DNA from: Protula sp. h YS-2021
Taxonomy: Eukaryota > Annelida > Polychaeta > Sabellida > Serpulidae
Length of the DNA: 64,000 bases
Direction: 5' to 3'
NCBI GenBank assembly: GCA_949752745.1
Contig: OX457031.1
Location: 7,725,328-7,789,327 of the forward strand
The stretch's first letter is position 1. Every line of letters begins with the position of its first letter. Of this stretch, positions 12,061-20,499 are shown in pieces. The notes under the pieces were generated by a model. It did no database searches and was not told where the DNA came from. It worked only from the letters and a program-made list of their open reading frames with translations. The position numbers and the translations under genes are program-made.

Positions 12061-12232
12061 AATTGGTCATGTATATATTTGTTCAAAGCTGTGGGGCAAA
12101 TGGAAAAGTACTTTCTCTTTCACGGTTCATACGAAGCGTTAAAACTGTCCGTGTTATTTGACGTAAGAATTCCCATGGTTGGGCCATGCTTTATCACGAA
12201 TGTATGAATTTCAACTGTTAATGAATCTCATT

Positions 12233-12238
12233 AATAAA
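12233..12238 (+). terminator. Candidate M-Ras polyadenylation signal
   Basis: A perfect AATAAA in an AT-rich context, followed by 'ataaac' and a T-rich stretch ('tttgttttatta'). It is the best-placed signal after the minisatellite chain. Assignment to M-Ras is inferred from strand and position only. Confidence 0.35.
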
Positions 12239-12265
12239 GTAGACAGAAAATAAACTTTGTTTTAT

Positions 12266-12360
12266 TATGTCTCCCCGACCAGGGGGGAGGGGGGGGAGGG
12301 ACATAAAGGATTTGTCCGTTCTCTGTGTGTCTGTGTGTATGTGTGTGTGTGTGTGTCTGT
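12266..12360. repeat. Second dispersed 'tgtctccccgacc' repeat with (GT)n
   Basis: It has the same block order as at 2040: 'tatgtctccccgacca', a G-run, 'ttgtccgttctctgtgtg' and a GT microsatellite. This supports a dispersed family in this genome. Confidence 0.6.
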
Positions 12361-12482
12361 GCACAAAACAACTTCATATATTTACAGAAAGTTTTATTAT
12401 TTTTTGAATAGAAAATAAAACCATAAGCAAAGTGATGTATCGGGAAATAGTAATAAAACATTTTGCTTACTATTTTTTTCGG

Positions 12483-12560
12483 TCTCTCGTTGACTAACTC
12501 ACTCACACCCCCTTCTCTCTCTTTCGCCGTACTTCTCGGTCTTCTATCCGCCCTTTTTGA
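12483..12560. repeat. Dispersed CT-rich repeat
   Basis: The sequence 'ctaactcactcacacccc' followed by 'ctctctttcgcc' and 'tcttctatccgccc' recurs twice in tandem at about 16085-16235. The three copies are close in sequence, indicating a dispersed family. Confidence 0.55.
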
Positions 12561-12639
12561 GACCAGCCGACTATGTCGGGCTGGTCTTATCCTATCAATA
12601 GAGGGGTATCCGTCGTCTGTATGTACGGATGTACGTGTG

Positions 12640-14910
12640 TAAACTTTTACTTAAAATTCTTCTCCTTCAGTTTTAATCGGATTCCTCTAAAATTTTATAC
12701 GAATGTTCTCTAGGTAGGCCTCTCTTTAAAACTTTTTTTTTTTTTGGCGATCCGCCAAAAATTCGCTAAATGGCGGACATTTGAAATTTTTCGGTTGCCA
12801 ATTTTCAAAATGCTTCTTCTCCCACAATTTTGATCAGATTTTCTTCAAATTTTGCACGAATATTCCCTAGGTAGGCCTCTTTTGAAAAATTACTCATTTT
12901 GGCGATCCGCCAAAAATTGGGGGACATTTTAAAATTTTTTTAGTGTCTAATTTTCAAATTGCTTCTTCTCGCACGATTTTGATCGGATTCCTTTCCAATT
13001 TTGGATAGTTTTTCTCTAGGTAGACCTCTCTTGAAATATTACTCTTTTTGGCGATCCGCCAAAAATTGGCCAAATGGGGGACATTTGTAATTTTATGGTT
13101 GCCAATTTTCAAATTGCTTCTTCTCCCACAATTTTGATCGGATTCTTTTCCAATTTTGGATAGTTGTTCTCTAGGTAAACCTCTCTTGAAAAATTACTCT
13201 TTTTGGCGATCCGCCAAAAATTGGCTAAATGGGGGACATTTGTAATTTTGTGGTTGCCAATTGTCAAAATGCTTCTTCTCCCACAATTTTGATCAGATTT
13301 TCTTTAAATTTTGCACGAATGCTCCCTAGTGAGGCCTCTTTTAAAAATTTACTCATTTTGGCTACCCGCCAAAAATTGGCCAAAATGGGGGGCATTTTTT
13401 AATTTTTTGGTGTCAAATTTTCATATTGCTTCTTCTCCCACAATTTTGAACGGATTCTTTCCAATTTTGGATAGTTGTTCTCTAGGTAATCCTCTCTTGA
13501 AAAATTACTCTTTTTGGCGATCCGCCAAAAATTGGCTAAATAGGGGACATTTGTAATTTTGTGGTTGCCAATTGTCAAAATGCTTCTTCTCCCACAATTT
13601 TGATCAGATTTTCTTCAAATTTTGCACGAATATTCCCTAGGTAGGCCTCTTTTGAAAAATTACTTATTTTGGCGATCCGCCAAAAATTGGGGGGACATTT
13701 TAAAATTTTTTTGGTGTCTAATTTTCAAATTGCTTCTCGCACGATTTTGATCGGATTCCCTTCCAATTCTGTATAATTTTTCTCTAGGTAGACCTCTCTT
13801 TAAAACTTACTCTTTTTGGCGATCCGCCAAAAATTGGCTAAATGGGGGACATTTGTAATTTTGTGGTTGCCAATTTTCAAAATACTTCTTCTCGAACAAT
13901 TTTGATCAGATTCTCTTCAAATTTTGCGCGAATATTCTCTAGGTAGGCCTCTTTTGAAAAATTACTCATTTTGGCGATCCGCCAAAAATTGGCCAAATGG
14001 GGGACATTTTTTAATTTTTTGGTGTCAAATTTTCAAATTGTTTCTTCTCCCACAATTTTGATCGGATTCCTTTCCAATATTGGATAGTTGTTCTTTAGTT
14101 AGACCTCTCTTGAAAAATTGCTCTTTTTGGCGATCCGCCAAAAATTGGCCAAATGGGGGACATTTTTAAATTTTTTTGGTGTCTAATCTTCAGATTGCTG
14201 CTTCTCCTAGGATTTTGATCGGATTCCTTTCCAATTTTGGACAGTTGTTCTCTGGGCAGGCCTTTCTTGAAAAGTTACTTTTTTTGGCTTTCTTCCAAAA
14301 ATTGGCTAAATGAGGGGCATTTAAATTTTTTGTTGCCAATTTTTAAAATGTTTCTCGAACAGTTTTGATCAGATTTTCTTCAAATATTGTACGAATGTTC
14401 TCAACATAGTCCTCCCTTGAAAATTTACTTTTTTTGGCGATCCCCCTAAAATTAGCCAAATGGTTGCATTTTTAACTTTTTGGTGCCTAGTTTCCAAAAT
14501 GCTTCTTCTCCCACAATTTTGATTGGATTCCTTTCCAATTTTGTGCGATTGTTCTCCAAGTAGGCCTATCTTGACAATTTACTCTTTTTGGCGATCTGGC
14601 AAAAATTGGCCAAATTGCTCACATTTGTGATTTTATGGTCACCAATTTTCAAAATGCTTTTTTCACACAATTTTGATCAGATTTTCTTCAAATTTTGTAC
14701 GATTATTCTCTAAGTAGTCCTCTTTTGAAAAATTACTCTTTTTGCGATCCGAAAAAATTGGCCATATGAGGGGTATTTTTTAATTTATCGTTTAATTTTG
14801 AAAATGCTTCTTCTCCAACAATTTTGATTGATTTCCTTTCCAATTTTGTGCGATTCTTCTCCAGTTAGGCCCCTATTGAAAAATTAATTTTTTGGGCGAT
14901 CTGCCAAAAC
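12640..14910. repeat. Satellite, about 155 bp unit, with NFI-type palindromes
   Basis: About fourteen copies of a 155-bp unit. Each runs 'gcttcttctcccacaatttt', 'gatcggattcctttccaatt', 'gttctctaggtagacctctc', then 'TTTTTGGCGATCCGCCAAAAA', then 'tgggggacattt'. Two unit subtypes alternate in the early part. The first ten copies (12.74-14.15 kb) keep a perfect TTGGC-N5-GCCAA palindrome; later copies lose it. No coding potential. Confidence 0.88.
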
Positions 14911-14924
14911 TTGTAAGTTGAATA

Positions 14925-15645
14925 AACATGCGCATTGGTCCGAAATACGGACCGCGCATCGACGCAAGTTTGGTAAACATGCGCACTGGATCGAAATCGA
15001 ACCGCGCATCGACACAAGTTAAATAAATATGCGCACGGTTCCAAAATGCAAATCGCGCGTCAATGCAAGTTAAATAAACATGCGTAGTGGTCCGAAATAA
15101 TAACCGCGCATCAACGCAAGTTAAATAAATTGCGCAATGGTCCGAAATGCGAACCACTTATCAACGCAAGTTAAATAAACATGCGCACTGGTCTAAAATA
15201 AGAAACGCTGATCAACGCTAGTTAAATAAACATGCGCAGTGGTCCGAAATGTGAACAGCGCATCAACGCAAGCGAAATAAATATGCGCACTTGACCGAAT
15301 TGCGAACCACTCATCAGTGCAAATTAAATAAACATGCGCACTGGTCCAAAAAGTCGAACGCGCATGAACACAAGCTAAACAAACATGCGCACTGGTCCGA
15401 AATGCGAACAGCTTATCAACGTAAATTGAATAAACATGCTCACTGGTCTGAAATGCAAGCCACGTATCAACGCAAGTTAAGTACACATGCGCAGCAATGC
15501 GTATTAAATAAACATGCGCACTGGTTCGCTTTGCGAACCGCACATCAACGCAAGCTAAATAAACATGCGCATTTTCCTGAAATGCACACGGCACATCAAC
15601 GCAAGTTAAATAAACATGCGCACTGGTCGGAAATACAAACCCCGC
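14925..15645. repeat. Satellite, about 52-58 bp unit
   Basis: About thirteen copies of a unit with 'aaataaacatgcgcactggt', 'ccgaaatgcgaacc' and 'gcatcaacgcaagtt'. Open frames on both strands (for example 15291-15899 and the opposite strand) come from the repeat period. One short copy sits at about 15490-15515. Confidence 0.85.
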
Positions 15646-15649
15646 AAAA

Positions 15650-17800
15650 TAATACATACCAAAACATAAACTTAAGTAATGATGTTTTAGACGCGGCGTT
15701 TTCTTCTTTTCAAAAGGTACATGTGCTTGGTCGTTTCTGGTCGTTTCTGTTGCTTGAACTAATTGTGTATGTCCGAAAGTACATGTCAGCAGTACACATG
15801 TGTGGATACAATTTCAATACGTTGTTCGAAGTTATTTTTCGGGGAAACAAATCTTTGTATATATTTATCGGTCTATGTTCGGGTCCGTTGCAAAATTAAT
15901 TATTTAGCTAGCTCATTGCCATCTCGTCTTTTGAAGCCCAATTTTTCACAGAAATTCCCTTATTCAAGCACGCCAGATTTGGTCTTATTGCTTTTCGTAA
16001 CCTGGATCTTTGTCCTTGGACAAACTTGTACAATAGATCTCGGCTGGTCACAATGTTCCTTGACATTCTTGTTTCTGTCTCTCATTCACTAACTCACTCA
16101 CACCCTTTTCTCTCTCTTTCGCCTTCACAGTCTTCTATCCACCCCTTTTTTCTCTCTCTCTCATTCCCTAACTCATTCACACCCCCTTCTCTCTCTTTCG
16201 CCTTACTTCTCAGTCTTCTATCCGCCCCTTCTATAACACTGATGCAAGTTTAGTTTTGAAACATGTTTCGCACACTCCCTCTCTAATATTTTTCTCATCT
16301 TTTTCAATGTAAATGCTTTTTTTTAACAAAATAAAAGTTATAAAACAGAAACCAACTGTATCGCCGGCAATTATATACAGCCGATCAAAATGAGAGAGGA
16401 GAGAGTCGGGAGGGGAGGGAGGTGGGGGAGGGGGAGGGGTGGCATGACAACCACATCAGTACATAAAAAATTGAAACCTGCAGAAAATGGCGATGAAGAG
16501 GAAGAACACGCTGATTTGACATGCAGCATTGATGAAGATTCCTACAGAGCTCTGATATCGTGCTGTCTGGAGGATAATGGAGCCCTGACGAAGACGTGCA
16601 TAGGAATGCGGTACCGGTGTGGCATCGTATTTTCACCCCTATGGATTTCTCACCCCCGGTGAAAATTCGATATCATATTTTCACCCCCCGGTGAAAATTC
16701 GATAGAAATTTGGTTATCGAATGTTTACCCCCCTTATCGAATTTTCACCCCCCCCCCAAACAAAAAACAACTGAAGGATTTAAATTTCTTGTATTGATCG
16801 TTAGATAAGAGATTTCTCTCGAATGTTATTTGTACATTTTTTAAATTACAATAACAATATTTGAACCAAAGTTATCTTTGGTCTGTAGTCAAGATTATCA
16901 GTTTATAATAGACCTTTAGGTCTTTACACCAAAGACTCCTTTGGTCTCCGGTGTGGATTGAATATCTACTCCTGAGGTTACAAATTGCAATGTATATAAT
17001 CCGAGCTACAGCACTGGTTGAAAACATTTCGTTATTTAAAATTGCAATTATATATATTTTACCGCGTTCGATTGCACAAAATGCCCGGAGTCGGTCATCT
17101 TATCAAAATGTATTTAATTTGTTGAATATAAATTCATCCAATCTTATGGTTTTGATATCATATCCTGCCGTTGATGCGAAAGGGATACAAGATATAACGA
17201 ATTTTATTTCGTCACCTGAGAATAAAAAGATCTGGCCAGAGGAGGTTTTAGGACATAAGGATGTTAAAACAGCTAAAAGAAATTTCAGGGGGAGGTGTTC
17301 AAAATTCATTTTGGTGACTGGAACCTTGCACTGCAGTCACAAAAAGCACGGTCCTCTCCATGTTATCACGAGCTCGGAGTCAAAATATTCAAGAACAAGT
17401 TGGAAACCATGTACAACCAATAAAAACATCATGGAATCAGAGCGGTAGTGTTGTGAGCAGACTTGTTGTTACGTCATCATTGTGCGTGCTTTGCCATTGT
17501 CTTTCCCAAAACAATTATTTCGTCAAGCACTGTGTACACGTCACTATTTAGTATTTCGCGCCTTTCTTCGTCAATCGTTTGTATTGTTTGGCCATGAAAA
17601 CTTTATAAAAAACGTTTTTAGAACGTTTCATACACAACCATAAGAAAACCTTTCATCGTGAAACGTGCGTAAAACAAATTATCTAAAAACATATCCTTCA
17701 ACATTCTTCAAAATAGTATTCACTCTGGGAGGCTGCTTCTTGCTGCATCATCACATCATATTTCATTTTTAAGAACTACCATTAATTTTTTTGCAACTAA
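15650..17800. other. Gene-poor host DNA
   Basis: This stretch holds the CT-rich repeat pair (16085-16235), a purine-rich tract at 16390-16440, and a cluster of short inverted words built from 'tttcacccc' and 'ggtgaaaattcgat' at 16625-16760. A 90-residue frame at 16390-16662 has an acidic central part (GDEEEEHADLTCSIDEDSY) that could be an exon fragment. I do not recognise it and see no splice partners. A 165-residue frame at 16951-17448 is likewise unrecognised. Confidence 0.35.
16085..16235. repeat. CT-rich dispersed repeat, two tandem copies
   Basis: Two copies of 'cattcactaactcactcaca' plus 'ctctctctttcgcctt' and 'agtcttctatccgcccc', with a third member at 12483-12560. The two copies are about 75-80 bp apart. 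Confidence 0.6.
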
Positions 17801-17817
17801 CATTTCACGAAACATTC

Positions 17818-17890
17818 ATACCTGGCGGGGTTTGAACCGGGAACCTCTGGCATCCAAAGCGACGAACTTACCTCTACGCCACGGCGCATC
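17818..17890 (-). tRNA. Degenerate tRNA-like sequence (possible SINE head)
   Basis: On the - strand the sequence contains a good A-box (TGGCGTAGAGG) and B-box (GGTTCAAACCC) at tRNA-like spacing, with 'gccagaggttcccggttcaa' between. The T-stem does not pair completely and I cannot draw a full cloverleaf. It is therefore more likely a tRNA pseudogene or the head of a tRNA-derived SINE than a working tRNA. No anticodon is assigned. Confidence 0.35.
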
Positions 17891-18385
17891 CTTGAAATGT
17901 GCGTCTAAGACAATTCCCCTGAACCAACTCCCACCATCCTTACTCTTCCCACTTCAAATCCCCCTCCCCCGAACAATTCCCCCATACGGAAATTCCCCCA
18001 AGGTCTACCCCCCTCCCTTTTTATGGCTTTTTTATCTGCACACTTAATGCTTAGTTATAGCTTACAGTAATTAGTTAAATATATGTGAATTGAATTTGAC
18101 GTTTCACATCTAAAATGTAATTCTTGTTATTGTGAATATATTATTCATATCTAAAATCACATTACAAAGTATTAAAATGCCTATAACATTTCCTTGACGC
18201 TCCAATATATGACATTCTTTACACTTGATATATTAACGTTCTTATACAAAACGTTTGTTTTTGGTTTATTTTTGGTTTGTTTTTGGTTCTTTAAAAATCA
18301 ATTTCAATAACGTTCTAATACCATGCGTTTGTTTTTGGTTTGTTTTTTGGTTCTTTAAAAATCAATTTCAATAACGTTCTTATAC

Positions 18386-18391
18386 CATACG
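18386..18391. repeat. Left target-site duplication of element 1 (CATACG)
   Basis: CATACG lies immediately before the terminal AGTAGGG of element 1 and recurs immediately after its last base at 36299-36304. A 6-bp duplication is the size made by Polinton/Maverick-type integrases. Confidence 0.85.
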
Positions 18392-18421
18392 AGTAGGGTG
18401 AAAAGGACAGTTTCAGCGCAC

Positions 18422-18512
18422 ACAAAGAATTAAGAAACGACATGACCTCTATGAGAACCACTGCATACAAAGAATTAAGAAACGACATGACCTCTATGAG
18501 AACCACTGCATA
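18422..18512. repeat. Terminal direct duplication in element 1
   Basis: Two tandem copies of a 45-bp segment ('caaagaattaagaaacgaca', 'tgacctctatgagaaccact', 'gcata') lie about 30 bp inside the left terminus. The mirror pair is at about 36178-36268. Because both arms have two copies, the duplication predates or was copied along with palindrome formation. Confidence 0.85.
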
Positions 18513-18654
18513 GGAACGGATGATTGTGACGTCATAATCATTGTGACAGTCATATCAGTAAGTGGAGCAAGGGAGCAAAAGTTGTAGAACTACAATTGGA
18601 TCACATCAGATCCAGGGATGGCATCCAGTGACAACTATTTCGGTAAGTGTTTAT

Positions 18655-19330
18655 TGAAACTTTATAAATAAAAAGTGAACTTTGTAAACAAACTTTGTAA
18701 ACAAACTTTGTAAACAAACTGTGTAAACAAACTTTATAAATAAAATTTGTAAACAAACTTTGTAAACAAACTTTATAAACAAAATTTGTAAACAAACTTT
18801 GTAAACAAAATGTGTAAACAAACTGTGTAAACAAACTTTGTAAACAAACTTTATAAACAAAATTTGTAAACAAACTTTGTAAACAAACTTGACTTATTTA
18901 CATAATTGAAAATTTGTAAACAAACTTTGTAAACAAAATTTGTAAACAAACTTTGTAAACAAAATTTGTAAACAAACTTTGGTTATTTACATAATTGAAA
19001 CTCATTGAAACTTTGTAGACAAGCTTTGTAAACAAACTTTGTAAACAAACTTTGTAAACACAATTTGTAAACAAACTTTGTAAACAAACTTTGTAAGCAA
19101 ACTTTGTAAACAAAATTTGTAAACAAAATTTGTAACAAACTTTGGTTATTTGCATAATTGAAACTCATTGAAACTTTGTAAACAAACTTTGTAAACAAAC
19201 TTTGTAAACACAATTTGTAAACAAACTTTATAAACAAACTTTGTAAACAAAATTTGTAAACCAACTTTGGTTATTTGCATAATTGAAACTCATTGAAACT
19301 TTATAAACAAACTTAGTAAACAAACTTCTT
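18655..19330. repeat. GTAAACA array upstream of polymerase (left arm)
   Basis: Dozens of copies of a 12-13 bp unit 'aactttgtaaaca' with a few variants (tataaaca, tgtgtaaaca). The array is organised into larger blocks of about 130-140 bp separated by 'ggttatttgcataattgaaa'. The unit contains GTAAACA, the core of forkhead (FOX) sites, and the separators contain ATGCAAAT-type octamers on the other strand. The mirror array is at about 35365-36035, and a shorter one occurs in element 3. Open frames here are low-complexity and not genes. Confidence 0.88.
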
Positions 19331-19358
19331 TTTTTTTTTCTTTTTTTTTTTTTCATTT

Positions 19359-19392
<34 letters not shown>

Positions 19393-19560
19393 TACCACGA
19401 CTGAGCGTTTCATTTCGTAAGTCGCATAGGTATTTTAACCTTCTGATGGCAACTTTTTTCCCCACACTCTCCACACACACACACACACACACCACGACTG
19501 AGCATTTCATAAGCCGCATAGGTATTTCAACCTTCTGACGGCAACTTTTTTTTCCCCCAC
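19331..19560. repeat. Poly-T and (CA)n duplication in element 1
   Basis: Two copies of a segment with 'ccacgactgagc', 'gcataggtatttt', 'aaccttctgatggcaac' and a (CA)n tract. The first is preceded by a mixed poly-T run. The mirror copy at 35130-35370 differs in tract length, as expected for microsatellites. Confidence 0.75.
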
Positions 19561-19859
19561 ACTCTCATGCATACATACCAACACCATGATAAAATGTTTT
19601 GCTTATGTTGCTCTTTGTACTCCATTATTCTACTTTTTTTTTGTTTTGTTTGAAATGCAGTGTTTACTTAGAAAAGAAAATGGCGTCATACAACCTACAA
19701 TCGTCATCAGCAGCATTTCGTCATCAGTGTAATCAGACTGCGTAATCAGATTTCGTCATCAAACAATGTAGACAGCGGTGTTAGGCTTTTTGTTTTTCTG
19801 AGGCAGCAGTGTCTAACTGCTTGGAGTTGCAGTATGCAGTGTTATACTTGACCGATTTG

Positions 19860-20180
19860 CATGAAAATTTCACTGTTTAATTCAGTTTTATATCTAGTTT
19901 TCACATAGTCATGGACTGGTTGTGCAGCTAGCTGTGTGCATATTTACCGTCATTTTAATTTTGTAAAAAGTGGGATAACTTTCGTTATGATTGACAGATT
20001 TGCATGAAACTTTCACTGTTTGAGTCAGTTTTATATCTAGTTTTAACATTAAGTAGTCATAGGCTATTTGTGCAGTTGGCTGTGTGCATTTTTACCGCCA
20101 TTTTAACTTAAAATTGTGATAACTTTCGTTATAACTTTCGTTATAGTTGACTGAAAATTTCACCATTACAGTGCTTCTTC
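19860..20180. repeat. Repeat unit shared with element 2 arms
   Basis: About two diverged copies of a roughly 150 bp unit with 'gataactttcgttat', 'tgcatgaaactttcactgtt', 'cagttttatatctagtttt' and 'gtcatttta'. The same unit makes up five tandem copies in each arm of element 2 (37780-38540 and mirror). This ties elements 1 and 2 to one lineage. The mirror copy in element 1 is at about 34540-34840. Confidence 0.8.
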
Positions 20181-20292
20181 GCGGATGAATACCATTTGGC
20201 AGACCATTTAACTTCACCGCTAGATGTCTCTGCTGTGTAGCAGTGCAGCAGTACAACTGTAAGTGAGATATTCATATACACAAGTAAAATTC

Positions 20293-20305
20293 TGCTGAGT
20301 CAGCA
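20293..20305. promoter_or_regulatory. Perfect Maf/AP-1-type palindrome TGCTGAGTCAGCA
   Basis: TGCTGAGTCAGCA matches the textbook T-MARE (Maf recognition element with an embedded AP-1 site). It lies about 135 bp upstream of the polymerase TATA box and is mirrored at 34391-34403. An independent copy with C at the centre occurs in element 2 (40284-40296). The match is exact; binding is inferred. Confidence 0.55.
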
Positions 20306-20426
20306 TTTTTGAACAAAGTTACACACCATATTTTGATTACATGGAAGTAGAATAAAAGCATGAGTGAAACATGTCAACTAGTCAACTAGTGATACATTCT
20401 GCTGAGTTAACACACCATTGAAGTGG

Positions 20427-20464
20427 TATAAAAGGAAGAGTGAAACGTATATTTTACTTCATTT
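20427..20464 (+). promoter_or_regulatory. Polymerase gene core promoter (TATA + Inr)
   Basis: TATAAAAGG at 20427-20435 is followed by TCATTT at 20459-20464, whose A (20461) lies 34 nt from the first T of the TATA box, the normal TATA-to-initiator distance. The same layout precedes the polymerase in element 3 (43170 and 43204) and is mirrored in both right arms. The predicted 5' UTR is 39 nt to the ATG at 20500. Confidence 0.7.
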
Positions 20465-20499
20465 CAGTTCTAGCAACAGCAACAGCAACAGCAACAACG

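Larger units (their letters stand above)
9226..12240 (+). other. Probable M-Ras 3' UTR or 3' flank
   Basis: The stop codon at 9223-9225 is followed by 3 kb without a credible gene, composed of a chain of different minisatellites. The first strong polyadenylation hexamer I noticed is AATAAA at 12233, with a second ATAAA at about 12250, so the transcript may run to about 12.25 kb. An earlier cleavage site is possible. Long open frames across this region, such as a (SGGVGKTL)n frame at 10037-10630, are produced by repeat periods divisible by three. Confidence 0.4.

Noticed and set aside
15193..15899. Frames on both strands with HVYLTCVDARF or KLNKHAHWSE repeats
   Set aside because: Translations of the roughly 55-bp satellite; both strands open.
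16390..16662. A 90-aa frame with an acidic stretch
   Set aside because: No recognisable domain, low-complexity start, no splice partners; kept only as a remark.
18601..19413. Several - strand frames with FVYKVCLQSLFTK repeats, mirrored in the right arm
   Set aside because: They are translations of the 13-bp GTAAACA array and change with array length.
20440..20499. Upstream GTG extension of the polymerase start
   Set aside because: The region lies within the TATA-Inr core promoter and a CAACAG run of variable length; the ATG at 20500 has better context and follows the predicted transcription start.
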